DNA of 64,000 bases from Hyphomonadaceae bacterium UBA7672 (lineage in GTDB: Bacteria; Pseudomonadota; Alphaproteobacteria; Caulobacterales; Hyphomonadaceae), in the NCBI GenBank assembly GCA_002483135.1, contig DLHI01000010.1, positions 1 through 64,000 on the forward strand. The letters are read 5' to 3'. Positions 1 through 8,696 of the stretch are shown one piece after another. Positions within the stretch are counted from its first letter, which is position 1. Each line of letters begins with the position of its first letter. Position numbers and translations under genes: made by a program. The notes beneath the pieces were generated by a model, which worked only from the letters and a program-made list of their open reading frames with translations, did not search any database and was not told the DNA's origin.

Positions 1-1
1 C

Positions 2-2575
2 GAGATGTCGAAGCTGGGCCTGCCAGTGCCGCCGGGGTTCACGATCACGACCGAGGTCTGCACGGTCTTCTACAAGAACAAGCGGAAATATCCCGACGAT
101 CTGGAATCGCAGGTCAATGATGCGCTGCGCGCGCTTGAGGGGCGGACGGACAAGAAGTTCGGCGATGTGCGTAATCCGTTGCTGGTGTCTGTGCGTTCGG
201 GCTCGCGCGCGTCGATGCCGGGGATGATGGACACGGTGCTGAACCTTGGCCTCAACGACCAGACGGCGGAGGGGCTTGCGCGCCTGTCGGGCGACCGGCG
301 GTTTGCGTATGACAGCTATCGCCGCTTCATTCAGATGTATTCCAACGTCGTGCTGAACATCGGGCACGATACGTTCGAGCACATCCTCGACGACTACAAG
401 GAAAGCCGCGACTTCAACCTCGACACGGACCTTGGCGCGGAGAGCTGGATCGAGGTGATCGCGCTCTACAAGAAGGCGGTCGAGAAGCGTTCGGGCAAGC
501 CGTTCCCGCAGGAGCCGAAGGACCAGCTGTGGGGCGCCATCGGCGCGGTGTTTGCGTCGTGGATGAATGATCGCGCTGTTACCTATCGCCGGCTGAACGA
601 CATTCCCGAAAGCTGGGGCACGGCTGTGAACGTGCAGTCGATGGTGTTCGGCAATATGGGCGAGAGCTCGGCGACGGGCGTGGCCTTCACGCGCGATCCG
701 TCGACCGGCGAGAAGCGGTTCTATGGCGAGTATCTGGTCAATGCGCAAGGCGAGGATGTGGTCGCCGGCATTCGCACGCCCGCGCCGATTTCCAACTCGC
801 GCAAGGCTGACCTGAAGTCGGAGGACCTGTCGCTCGAAGAGGCGATGCCGGAAGTCTATGCGCAGCTGATCGCGGTCGCGGACCGGCTGGAGAAGCACTA
901 CCGCGACATGCAGGACATCGAGTTCACGGTGGAGCAGGGCAAGCTCTACATGCTGCAGACGCGCAACGGGAAGCGCACGGCGCAGGCGGCGCTGAAGCTT
1001 GCCGTCGACATGTGCCGCGAAGGGCTGATCAAGCAGGACGAGGCTGTGCTGCGGCTTGATCCCTCGCAGCTTGACCAGCTGTTGCACCCGACGATTGCGA
1101 AGGACGCGGTGCGCGATGTGTTCGTGAAGGGCTTGCCGGCGTCGCCGGGCGCGGCTGTGGGGCAGGTGGTGTTCGATCCGGCTGAGGCTGTGCAGATCGC
1201 GCAGCAGGGCAAGCCGGTGATCCTCGTGCGTATCGAAACATCGCCAGAAGATATCCAGGGCATGCACGCCGCCAAGGCCATCGTGACGGCGCGCGGGGGT
1301 ATGACGTCTCACGCAGCCGTTGTGGCGCGCGGCATGGGGCGGCCATGCGTGTGCGGCGCGGGCACGCTGCAGATCGATGCCGAGAAGGGCATTGTGAAAG
1401 TCGGCTCGCGCACGCTGAAGAAAGGCGACATCATCACGGTCGATGGGGCCAAGGGCGAAGTGCTCGTCGGCTCGGTGAAGATGGTGGAGCCGGCGCTGGG
1501 CGGCGATTTCGGCGAACTGATGGGCTGGGCCGACAAGGTGCGCCGCATGAAGGTGCGCGCCAACGCGGAGACGCCGCTGGACGCAGAGACGGCGCGGAAG
1601 TTCGGCGCGGAAGGCATCGGCCTATGCAGGACGGAGCACATGTTCTTCGACGCTGACCGCATATCGGTCGTGCGCGAGATGATCCTGGCGGAGCGCGAGG
1701 GCGGCCGCCGCCGGGCTCTGGAAAAACTGCTACCGATGCAGCGCAAGGACTTCAGTGAGATCTTCCGGATCATGGCCGGCCTGCCGGTTACCATCCGGCT
1801 GCTTGATCCTCCGCTGCACGAATTCCTGCCGCACACCGACGAGGACATGGCCGAGGTGGCCAAACAGTCCGGCGTGTCGGTCGAGACGCTCCGCGCGCGG
1901 GCGGAAGAACTGCACGAGTCCAACCCGATGCTGGGCCATCGTGGTTGCCGGCTTGGCGTGACGTATCCGGAAATCTACGAGATGCAGGCGCGCGCCATCT
2001 TCGAGGCGGCGCTGGATGTCGCGAAGGAAACGGGCGCGGCGCCCGTGCCGGAGATCATGATCCCGCTTGTGGCGACGCGCCGCGAGCTGGAGCTGATGCG
2101 CGGCGTCGTTGTCACGATGGCCGAGCGCGTGTTCTCGGAGCGCAAGAGCCAGGTCGAGTATCTGGTCGGCACGATGATCGAGCTGCCGCGTGCGGCCCTG
2201 CGCGCCGGCGAAATTGCGGAGGAGGCGGAGTTCTTCTCCTTCGGCACCAACGACCTGACGCAGACGGCGCTGGGCATCTCGCGCGACGACGCTGGCCGTT
2301 TCCTCAAGACGTATGAGGAGAAGGGCATCTACGAGAAGGACCCGTTCGTTTCGATTGATCGCGACGGCGTTGGCGAACTGGTGCGCATTGGATGCGAGCG
2401 CGGCCGCGCGACGCGCCAGCGCATCAAGCTTGGCGTCTGCGGCGAGCATGGCGGCGATCCGGCCTCGATCTATTTCTTCGAGGAAGTCGGGCTGGATTAT
2501 GTGTCCGCCTCGCCGTTCCGGGTGCCGGTCGCGCGGCTGGCGGCGGCGCATGCGGCGCTGGGTAAGGGCAGGTAG
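2..2575 (+). CDS. ppdK: Pyruvate, phosphate dikinase (5' end outside the window)
   Basis: Interconverts pyruvate, ATP and phosphate with PEP, AMP and pyrophosphate in the cytoplasm. The open frame runs in from the left edge. The first complete codons encode EMSKLGLPVPPGFT, which in the family sits inside the N-terminal nucleotide-binding domain, so the ATG at position 5 is an internal Met and the true start lies upstream. The swivelling phosphohistidine segment GGMTSHAAVVARG lies near residue 435 and the C-terminal PEP-binding barrel ends with a VCGEHGGDP motif. The remaining length of about 857 residues fits a family size near 890. The next gene starts about 100 bases downstream on the same strand. 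Family recognition is certain. Confidence 0.96.
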   Translation, partial: EMSKLGLPVPPGFTITTEVCTVFYKNKRKYPDDLESQVNDALRALEGRTDKKFGDVRNPLLVSVRSGSRASMPGMMDTVLNLGLNDQTAEGLARLSGDRRFAYDSYRRFIQMYSNVVLNIGHDTFEHILDDYKESRDFNLDTDLGAESWIEVIALYKKAVEKRSGKPFPQEPKDQLWGAIGAVFASWMNDRAVTYRRLNDIPESWGTAVNVQSMVFGNMGESSATGVAFTRDPSTGEKRFYGEYLVNAQGEDVVAGIRTPAPISNSRKADLKSEDLSLEEAMPEVYAQLIAVADRLEKHYRDMQDIEFTVEQGKLYMLQTRNGKRTAQAALKLAVDMCREGLIKQDEAVLRLDPSQLDQLLHPTIAKDAVRDVFVKGLPASPGAAVGQVVFDPAEAVQIAQQGKPVILVRIETSPEDIQGMHAAKAIVTARGGMTSHAAVVARGMGRPCVCGAGTLQIDAEKGIVKVGSRTLKKGDIITVDGAKGEVLVGSVKMVEPALGGDFGELMGWADKVRRMKVRANAETPLDAETARKFGAEGIGLCRTEHMFFDADRISVVREMILAEREGGRRRALEKLLPMQRKDFSEIFRIMAGLPVTIRLLDPPLHEFLPHTDEDMAEVAKQSGVSVETLRARAEELHESNPMLGHRGCRLGVTYPEIYEMQARAIFEAALDVAKETGAAPVPEIMIPLVATRRELELMRGVVVTMAERVFSERKSQVEYLVGTMIELPRAALRAGEIAEEAEFFSFGTNDLTQTALGISRDDAGRFLKTYEEKGIYEKDPFVSIDRDGVGELVRIGCERGRATRQRIKLGVCGEHGGDPASIYFFEEVGLDYVSASPFRVPVARLAAAHAALGKGR

Positions 2576-2672
2576 GACGGTCTTCTGCGCTTGACGCTGC
2601 CTGCGATGCCGGTGACCGTATCGCTGCGTCTGTGAGGGGCCTGTCTTTGGGGGCAGGTCTGTGGGGACAGTC

Positions 2673-3170
2673 ATGAAGCTCATTGCCGCCCTGGGTGTCG
2701 CCACTCTTGCGATGGCGCCCGTCGCGCAAGCCCAATCAGTCTGCGAGGAAGTTGGCTGGATCAACGAAGCGGCGATTGAGCATTTCGACACCATCAAGGG
2801 ACCCTACCTTCCCGGGCGCTCGGCTGACGAACTGTTCGAGAGCGATGCAGCACTGTTCGGCGGCTATGACTGCGTGATCGACCAGTACTTTGAGCCCAGG
2901 CACGTGTGCACCTGGGAGTTCGACAGCGAAGCTGAGGTGATGTCCGCCTATGCCGCGAAGGCGGCGGCGATTGCGCCGTGTTTGGCCGGATGGGAAGAGG
3001 AGGCCCTCTTCGTGCACGATCCGGAAGAGCCCTATCGGGTGCTTGCCGGCGTCGGATACCTTGGCGCGGGGACGTACGAGCCGATCGTCTGGTCTGTCCT
3101 CGCCGACTTCGATGTCGGGCGAGACGGCAAGCGCTACCGGCTGGTGATCGAGACCGTGGACTATAGCTGA
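2673..3170 (+). CDS. Small secreted protein of unknown function
   Basis: A 165-residue protein beginning MKLIAALGVATLAMAPVAQA, a clean Sec signal peptide with an AQA-type cleavage site, so it is probably periplasmic. The frame opens at a GTG at 2661, but the ATG at 2673 places the signal peptide at the very N-terminus and is preferred. The mature part is acidic, with four Cys (QSVCEE, GYDCV, HVCTW and APCLAG) that could form two disulfides. I do not recognise a family. It follows ppdK on the same strand after about 100 bases with no convincing terminator between them. The hairpin at 3170-3202, starting on its stop codon, may end the transcript. Confidence 0.75.
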   Translation: MKLIAALGVATLAMAPVAQAQSVCEEVGWINEAAIEHFDTIKGPYLPGRSADELFESDAALFGGYDCVIDQYFEPRHVCTWEFDSEAEVMSAYAAKAAAIAPCLAGWEEEALFVHDPEEPYRVLAGVGYLGAGTYEPIVWSVLADFDVGRDGKRYRLVIETVDYS

Positions 3171-3634
3171 GGCGGCCCGGCAGCCCGGCTTCGGGACCGC
3201 CTGAGATCCGTTCGCTGTGCCATCCCGGTTATCCACAGAAGGGTATTTCCCCAGCGTAATCGGGAGTTTCCTGCGTCAAATCGATGTCATGGGGATTCCT
3301 GACAGGGTGTTGCCCAAAGGCCGCCGCGCCCTATCTGACCCCTTCGGGCTGGCCGAACGCCATTGAAAAGAGGGGCAATTCGTAAACGCCAAAAGTTAAT
3401 GTTTCGCCTGGCAGGTGACCCGGAATCGCGCGCGCCGTCCCTGGCGCGGGACTTGCGGGACGGGTGTCAAGCAGGACTTGGACTTGCCGCGTATCACTTG
3501 GCCCTATAGGGGCGGCTGACGTCGCACAGCTACTCAAAACGAACAGCGACGGGTGTGTTGGTTGGAGTGTCTATCGGGCGCGCGCGAGCGTCCGTGCCGA
3601 ATTGTCGGTTAACGAAGGTTAAGGGGAAGCCGGG
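3171..3634. other. 464-base intergenic region without a supportable gene
   Basis: No frame here has plausible coding character; a 68-codon minus-strand frame at 3331-3537 lacks a ribosome site and looks like noise. The left edge holds an imperfect GC-rich hairpin at 3170-3202 (AGGCGG pairing with CCGCCT around an inner CCCG/CGGG) without a T-tract. A perfect DnaA box lies at 3229-3237. Just before the hydrolase gene are two TTAA half sites separated by six bases (about 3609-3622), close to but not matching the N7 spacing of CtrA sites. The promoter of the following hydrolase should lie in the right half. Confidence 0.5.
3229..3237 (+). promoter_or_regulatory. Perfect DnaA box TTATCCACA
   Basis: The nonamer TTATCCACA matches the strongest DnaA-binding consensus exactly. 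Only one perfect copy was seen in this gap, and there is no AT-rich unwinding region or box cluster, so it is not an origin. It could be a regulatory or titration site, or chance. Confidence 0.3.
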
Positions 3635-4729
3635 GTGTTAAACCTCCCGAAAGCTCTCGGTCCTATCCTTTCCCACTTGAAGACGGCGATGACGGCCGTT
3701 GCCAGGTGGTGGGAGACCATGTCGGACGCTGACAAGCGTGAAGTACGGCAACGTGCGCTGACCGTCGGCGCGTGCGCAGCTGTGTTTGCCTTCGGTGGCC
3801 CGCTGGTGGCCCAGCGCTTCAGCGACCAGAAGGCCCAGGAAACCTACATCACCAACGCTGCGGTTCTGACCGAATCCCTCATCGAGGAAGAACGCTACGC
3901 CGAGGCCACGAGCAGTGGCGTCGAACTCGGCATCTTCTCCAACAGCGCCAACCCGGACGCGCTGGTCCATACCGCTTCCTACGTTGGCGGGGCTTCAGCC
4001 TCGCTCGCCAGCGGTCTGACCCTGCGTGCCCGCGACACCGCCTCGCTCGAGGGCCTGGTCGATTTCACGATCGACGATCTCGGCCTGCATGGCGGGGACG
4101 ACGCCGAACTCGATTGCCTGTCCGAAGCCGTCTATTACGAGGCCCGCTCGGAAGACACGATCGGCCAGATCGCGGTTGCCGAGGTCGTGATGAACCGGGT
4201 CGCGAATCCGCACTATCCGAAGACGGTGTGCGGCGTGGTGTTCCAGGGCCAGTACCGTCAGACGGGCTGCCAGTTCACATTTACCTGCGACGGCTCGCGC
4301 GCCATCCGCCCGCGTGGCGAAGCCTGGGACCGCGCCCGCGCCATCGCACTGCACGTGCTCCTCGGCCTCAACACGCCGATGACCGGCAAGGCCACGCATT
4401 ATCACACCGACTATGTGAATCCGTACTGGGCGGCCGGCTTGGTGGAGACGGGCGTCATTGGCACGCACATCTTCTATCGCTTCCCGAAAACGTCGAAGGA
4501 GTGGGGCACGGCGCGTCTCGCTCTCGCGGCGCAGGCGAGCGAGAATCAGGCGCTCGACCCGATGATCCTCGCCGACGGCATGGACATGATGGCGCCGGAC
4601 GCTGACCTGCTCGAGGCCGAGCGGCTGGATCCGTCGGCGGCGCTCGCGTCTTCGTTGCTTGTCTCGATTGATCCGGCGGACGTCGCCGAGATCGCACCGG
4701 CGCCGAAGGCTGACGCCTCGGCGCTCTAA
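3635..4729 (+). CDS. Cell wall hydrolase, SleB/CwlJ type
   Basis: A 364-residue protein with a GTG start preceded by an AAGGGGAAG ribosome site. Residues about 41-59 form one hydrophobic segment (signal anchor), and the catalytic domain occupies roughly residues 158-275. It shows the Hydrolase_2 (PF07486) hallmarks: LSEAVYYEARSE with the catalytic Glu, AVAEVVMNRV, a conserved Cys in CGVVFQG and in CQFTFTCDG, and ATHYHTDYVNPYW. The family cleaves peptidoglycan as a lytic transglycosylase or amidase. In alphaproteobacteria such proteins are periplasmic and non-sporulation related. The C-terminal 80 residues are Ala/Asp-rich and look disordered. It is convergent with nadC. Confidence 0.88.
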   Translation: MLNLPKALGPILSHLKTAMTAVARWWETMSDADKREVRQRALTVGACAAVFAFGGPLVAQRFSDQKAQETYITNAAVLTESLIEEERYAEATSSGVELGIFSNSANPDALVHTASYVGGASASLASGLTLRARDTASLEGLVDFTIDDLGLHGGDDAELDCLSEAVYYEARSEDTIGQIAVAEVVMNRVANPHYPKTVCGVVFQGQYRQTGCQFTFTCDGSRAIRPRGEAWDRARAIALHVLLGLNTPMTGKATHYHTDYVNPYWAAGLVETGVIGTHIFYRFPKTSKEWGTARLALAAQASENQALDPMILADGMDMMAPDADLLEAERLDPSAALASSLLVSIDPADVAEIAPAPKADASAL

Positions 4730-4801
4730 ATTCTTTGTTCGCGCGTCGGATTCACACAGTCGGTGGGACGCTGTGGCGATTCCACCTATGGCGATCCGGT
4801 T

Positions 4802-5665
4802 CTAACCTTCGAAATCCAATCCGACATCAAGGTTCACTGCGGAGTGCGTCAGCGCGCCGGCGGAGATGAAGTCGACGCCGGTTGCGGCAATCGCCTTCAC
4901 CGTGTCGAGCCGCACGCCGCCAGAGGCTTCGGTCTTGGCCCGGCCGTCGATCAGCGCGACAGCTTCGGCAAGCAGGGCCGTGCTCATGTTGTCGAGCAGG
5001 ATGGCGTCGGGCGCGAAGGGCAGGGCTTCGTGAATCTGCGCGAGGCGATCAACCTCGATCTCGATGGCGCGCAGATGGCCGACCGCGGCGCGGGCGCGCT
5101 TCAGCGCCGCCGCAACGCCGCCGGCGGCTATGATGTGATTGTCCTTGATCAGGATGGCGTCATCGAGACCGAGCCGGTGGTTCACGCCGCCGCCAAGACG
5201 CACAGCGCGCTTTTCCAGGGCGCGGAAGCCCGGCGTGGTCTTGCGGGTGCAGGTGATGCGGGCCTTTGTGCCGGCAGTCTCGGCGACGAATTTCGATGTG
5301 AGCGTCGCGACGCCAGACAGCGGGCCGATGAAGTTGAGCATCACGCGTTCCGCCATCAGCACGCTGCGCGCCGTACCTTCGATGCGCGCGAGCCTTGCGC
5401 CTTTCTCGAAGCGCGCTCCTTCTTCGACCAGCGTGGTCCACTTCGCTTCGGAATCGATCAGACGCAGCGCGAGACGGGCGGCGTCGTAGCCGGCTGCAAT
5501 GCCGCCCTCGCGCGCGCCAAGGATCGCGACCGTTCGCGCGGAGGCGGGGATCACCGCGTCCGTCGTGATATCGCCGCCGCGGCCGAGGTCTTCGCTCAGG
5601 GCGAGGCGCACGAGCGGTTCGATGATCACGTCGGGAAGGAAGGGAATGGGCAGGTGGTCGTTCAA
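4802..5665 (-). CDS. nadC: Nicotinate-nucleotide pyrophosphorylase (carboxylating)
   Basis: Converts quinolinate and PRPP to nicotinate mononucleotide, the third step of de novo NAD synthesis. It has 287 residues, normal for NadC. Recognisable blocks are EDLGRGGDITT, ARITCTRKTTPGFR, KRAVRLGGGVNHR, ILIKDNH and the C-terminal ISAGALTHS. The start is a TTG whose last two bases are shared with the nadB stop (TTGA), eight bases after a strong AAGGAGA site, so translation is coupled to nadB. No ATG start fits the conserved N-terminus. It is the last gene of the nadA-to-nadC operon and faces the hydrolase gene. Confidence 0.95.
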   Translation of the reverse strand: MNDHLPIPFLPDVIIEPLVRLALSEDLGRGGDITTDAVIPASARTVAILGAREGGIAAGYDAARLALRLIDSEAKWTTLVEEGARFEKGARLARIEGTARSVLMAERVMLNFIGPLSGVATLTSKFVAETAGTKARITCTRKTTPGFRALEKRAVRLGGGVNHRLGLDDAILIKDNHIIAAGGVAAALKRARAAVGHLRAIEIEVDRLAQIHEALPFAPDAILLDNMSTALLAEAVALIDGRAKTEASGGVRLDTVKAIAATGVDFISAGALTHSAVNLDVGLDFEG

Positions 5666-7197
5666 GCTGCGTCTCCTTCCGCGATGGCGGAATGCTGTAT
5701 AGCGGGCGCGCCGTCTGCGTCCTTGCGGATGAAGGTGCGGTGGGGCGCGGCGGTGTCGGGGAAATCGCTGCGATAATGGCCGCCGCGACTTTCCTGCCGC
5801 GCCAGCGCGCCCGCCGCTATCAGCCCTGCCGCCGTGAGGGCGCGTGAGGCGCCGACATTGGCGCGCGCCGCGTCGATCCAGTCGAGTGTGGCGGCGAGGC
5901 CCTTTGACTCGCGCACGACGCCGACCTGGGCGTGCATGCGCTTGCGCAGTTCGATCATCGCGAGTTCGTTCATTTCCGGCGGCGTCTCGGCGTGTGCGCC
6001 AGTTGCGTCTTTCAATTCGGAATTCTTCAGGCGGCGCGCTGCGCGTTCGGCGAACACGACCGCTTCGAGCAGGGAGTTGGATGCCAGCCTGTTGGCGCCG
6101 TGCGCGCCGGTGGATGCGCTTTCGCCGCAGGCCGAGAGGCCGTCGAGAGACGTGCGACCCCACAGGTCCGTCACGACGCCGCCCATATGATAGTGCATCG
6201 CCGGGGCGACCGGGATCGGCATGGTGCGCGGGTCTATGCCAGCCGACATGCAGGCTTCGAACACGGTGGGGAAGTGTTCGGGGAAGTGGGCGCCCACGGC
6301 CTTGGTGCAGTCAAGAAAGGCGCCGCGTCCCGCCTGGCGTTCGGCATGGATGGCGCGGGCGACCTCATCGCGCGGGGCGAGGTCGGCGAGTTTGTGATAG
6401 TCGGCCATGAAGGCGCGGCCCTTGGCGTCGACCAGCTTTGCGCCATCGCCGCGCAGGGCTTCGGTGGCGAGCGGGGCAGGGTCTTTGCCGATGTCGATGG
6501 CGGTCGGGTGGAATTGCACGAACTCCGGGTCGGAGATCAGCGCGCCTGCTTCGTAGGCCATCGCGAAAGCGTCGCCCTGCGAGGATTTGGGATTGGTGGT
6601 GATGGCGTAGAGGCCGCCCGATCCGCCGGCGCACAACACGGTCTCGCGGGCGCGCAGCGCGACCAGCGCGCCGGATGCATCCTGCGCCATCACGCCGCCG
6701 ATGCGACCGTTGCCATCCTGCAGCAGTGCGAGCGCGCGAACACGCTCGATCACCTCGATATGTGCGGAGGCGGCCACGGCATAGGTCAGCGCTTCCATGA
6801 TCGCCTTGCCCGCAAGGTCGCCGGAGACGCGCGCGACGCGTGCGCGCGAGTGGGCGGCTTCGAGCGACAGTGCAAGTTCGCCGTCGGCGGTGCGATCGAA
6901 CGGCACGCCAAGCTCGAGCAGATCGCGGACGCGGGCTGCGCCATCCTGGGCGATCAGGCGTGCGACCACGGGATCGACGATGCCGGCGCCAGCGGCGACC
7001 GTGTCGGCGGCGTGCAGTGCGGGTTTGTCCTGCGGCGAAAGCGCTGCGGCGAGCCCGCCCTGCGCCCACGCGGAGGCGGCAGCCTGGCCCAGCGGAGCAA
7101 GCGCAATCACAGTGCAGCGTCGCGGCGCGAGCTTCAGAGCGAGGAAGAGGCCGGCGAGCCCTGCGCCGACGATCAGGATGTCACGTTGGGACGTCAC
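5662..7197 (-). CDS. nadB: L-aspartate oxidase
   Basis: FAD enzyme that oxidises L-aspartate to iminoaspartate, which NadA uses. It has 511 residues. The N-terminal dinucleotide-binding motif is ILIVGAGLAGL; further blocks are ASAWAQGGLAAA, EFVQFHPTAID, AMHYHMGGVVTD and GANRLASNSLLEAVVF, all typical of NadB. The GTG start overlaps the stop of the upstream secreted-protein gene in a GTGA four-base overlap, showing that the three secreted-protein genes and nadB are one transcription and translation unit. The TGA stop overlaps the nadC TTG start. Confidence 0.96.
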   Translation of the reverse strand: MTSQRDILIVGAGLAGLFLALKLAPRRCTVIALAPLGQAAASAWAQGGLAAALSPQDKPALHAADTVAAGAGIVDPVVARLIAQDGAARVRDLLELGVPFDRTADGELALSLEAAHSRARVARVSGDLAGKAIMEALTYAVAASAHIEVIERVRALALLQDGNGRIGGVMAQDASGALVALRARETVLCAGGSGGLYAITTNPKSSQGDAFAMAYEAGALISDPEFVQFHPTAIDIGKDPAPLATEALRGDGAKLVDAKGRAFMADYHKLADLAPRDEVARAIHAERQAGRGAFLDCTKAVGAHFPEHFPTVFEACMSAGIDPRTMPIPVAPAMHYHMGGVVTDLWGRTSLDGLSACGESASTGAHGANRLASNSLLEAVVFAERAARRLKNSELKDATGAHAETPPEMNELAMIELRKRMHAQVGVVRESKGLAATLDWIDAARANVGASRALTAAGLIAAGALARQESRGGHYRSDFPDTAAPHRTFIRKDADGAPAIQHSAIAEGDAA

Positions 7198-7676
7198 GAG
7201 ATCAGGTCTTCCTGCTTGCGGAAAACAACCGGCGCCTGGCCATAGGAGCGGAACAGGCCGTCCATGCGATCGCCCGCACGATTGATCTTCACGGAGAAAT
7301 GGTCGGCCGCGTAGTCGTTGCGCATTTGCTGCAGCATCGATGCGGGGTCGACCCGGGCGACCTTTTCCATCTTGCTGGTGACGATGACGTTGTCGCCGGT
7401 CTGGGTGGCGATGCAGCTCTGCTCGGTGTGGACGGAGCGCGGTGTGCGACGCTCGCACGCCCACACTGCGGTGAACTTGCACGTGTAAGTCTTGTCGCCG
7501 GTGCGCTTGAAGCGGATGTCGCCCGAAAGGGAGCAGCCCTCGCCAATAGCCTCGGTGGCAAAGCGCCATGCGCCGTCGGGCGTTGCCTGTACCGGCGCGC
7601 GTGCGGGTGTTTGTGCGCCAGTGGGGGCGGCGAGGAACAGGCCGGCGACCACGGCAAGGGCTATCGCGCGCTTCAT
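7194..7676 (-). CDS. Secreted four-cysteine protein, nad-operon paralog C (unknown function)
   Basis: A 160-residue protein starting MKRAIALAVVAGLFLAAPTGA, a Sec signal peptide. It is the third of three tandem paralogs sitting between nadA and nadB. Features shared with its two neighbours are a W-x-F near the mature N-terminus, four cysteines (GEGCS, YTCKF, WACER, QSCIA), a Y-x-A-D-[NH]-F segment, an RMDG or EMNG segment, and a terminal LIS. The ATG overlaps the stop of paralog B (ATGA), and its own stop overlaps the nadB GTG. I recognise no family. Four conserved cysteines in an exported protein suggest two disulfides. A role in NAD metabolism is suggested only by the operon. Confidence 0.85.
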   Translation of the reverse strand: MKRAIALAVVAGLFLAAPTGAQTPARAPVQATPDGAWRFATEAIGEGCSLSGDIRFKRTGDKTYTCKFTAVWACERRTPRSVHTEQSCIATQTGDNVIVTSKMEKVARVDPASMLQQMRNDYAADHFSVKINRAGDRMDGLFRSYGQAPVVFRKQEDLIS

Positions 7677-8182
7677 GACACCAGCTCCGCCTCGCGCCAC
7701 ACGCGCGCCGACACACGCCGCAGCCGGTCGACCATGTGGCCGTTCATTTCTTCTGCGCCGGTCTTGATGGTCAGCTCGAAATTGTCGGGTACGTAGGTGG
7801 CCAGGTCGGCGCCCGTCACCTTCTGGCCATCGAGGGTTGCGTCTTCCACGCGGTCTATCTTGCCGGTGATCTGCACGCGCTGGCCGGTCTGTTTGGCCGT
7901 GCAGGTCTCCTTCACGCGCCAGTATTCGTAGAGGCCATCGTTCGGGTTGCGGCAGTGCGTCTCGACGATCATGCTGCAGGTGTAACTACCCGCCGTGGCG
8001 GCGGGCTTCAGGTTGATCCCGCCGCTCATCGTGCAGTCGCCGTCGAATGCGCCCGACTGGAAGCGCCAAGGGCCCGAGAGGTCAGCGGCGCCTTGCTGCC
8101 CGGTTGCGGTCTGGGTCAGGCCCAAGAGGATCGTGGATGTGGCGAGGGCGGCGATGGCGCGCCGCGCGTGTCGATGATTCAT
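7673..8182 (-). CDS. Secreted four-cysteine protein, nad-operon paralog B (unknown function)
   Basis: A 169-residue protein with an N-terminal signal peptide (MNHRHARRAIAALATSTILL, cleavage probably after ATG-QQ near residue 28). It shares with paralogs A and C the W-R-F start of the mature domain, four cysteines (GDCTM, YTCSM, THCRN, ETCTA), YVPDNFEL, EMNGHM and the ending ELVS. It begins 22 bases after paralog A and overlaps paralog C by ATGA. No known family is recognised. Divergence between the three copies is high outside the shared positions, which implies an old duplication rather than a recent tandem event. Confidence 0.85.
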   Translation of the reverse strand: MNHRHARRAIAALATSTILLGLTQTATGQQGAADLSGPWRFQSGAFDGDCTMSGGINLKPAATAGSYTCSMIVETHCRNPNDGLYEYWRVKETCTAKQTGQRVQITGKIDRVEDATLDGQKVTGADLATYVPDNFELTIKTGAEEMNGHMVDRLRRVSARVWREAELVS

Positions 8183-8204
8183 CGCGTCCCCGCCATGGCC
8201 CGCT

Positions 8205-8696
8205 CTATGAAATCAGTTCGACGTCGCGCCAGAACCGGGCGTTCAGGCTGCGCTGTTCGTCATAGTGCTCGCCATTCATTTCGGCCTTGTTGGCCGAAAG
8301 CTGCAGGATGAAATTGTCGGCGAGGTACTGCATCTTGGCGAGGTCGGGCGGCATGTAGGGCCGGCGCTCGAGAACCTTGTCCACTTCCGACTGGATTGCC
8401 ACCTGCTTGCCGACGCGCTGCGCGGTGCAGACCTGGCGCACCCGGATGTAGAGATCGCCGTTGAGCTTGCCGCAGATCTGCTCGCTCTCGAACACGCAGG
8501 TGTAGGTGTTCTTGACCGGCGTGGTCATGAACGTGATCTTGCCGACGATCTGACAGTCATTGCCTGCGAACTTCGACGTGTCGAAAAGCCATTGGCCGGC
8601 AACGTCGTCGGCGAAGGCCGGCATCGCGGCGGTTAGCGCCACGGTGCAGCCGAAGATGGCCGCGAGTTTCCGCTTGAGGCCGCGCGGCTTCTTCAT
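8205..8696 (-). CDS. Secreted four-cysteine protein, nad-operon paralog A (unknown function)
   Basis: A 163-residue protein starting MKKPRGLKRKLAAIFGC, a basic, hydrophobic signal peptide ending in AFA. The mature part carries the same scaffold as paralogs B and C: GQWLF, cysteines in NDCQI, YTCVF, QICGK and QVCTA, then YLADNFIL, EMNGEH and a terminal ELIS. The open frame extends about 68 codons further upstream inside nadA, but the ATG at 8696 overlaps the nadA stop (ATGA) and begins the signal peptide, so it is chosen. Being first after nadA, it ties the whole paralog set to the nadA promoter. Confidence 0.85.
   Translation of the reverse strand: MKKPRGLKRKLAAIFGCTVALTAAMPAFADDVAGQWLFDTSKFAGNDCQIVGKITFMTTPVKNTYTCVFESEQICGKLNGDLYIRVRQVCTAQRVGKQVAIQSEVDKVLERRPYMPPDLAKMQYLADNFILQLSANKAEMNGEHYDEQRSLNARFWRDVELIS

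Noticed and set aside
3608..3623. CtrA box TTAA-N6-TTAA before the cell wall hydrolase gene
   Set aside because: Spacing is six, not seven bases, so it is not called as a feature.
3171..3634. Chromosome origin because of the DnaA box
   Set aside because: Only one perfect box, no AT-rich unwinding element and no typical origin genes beside it.
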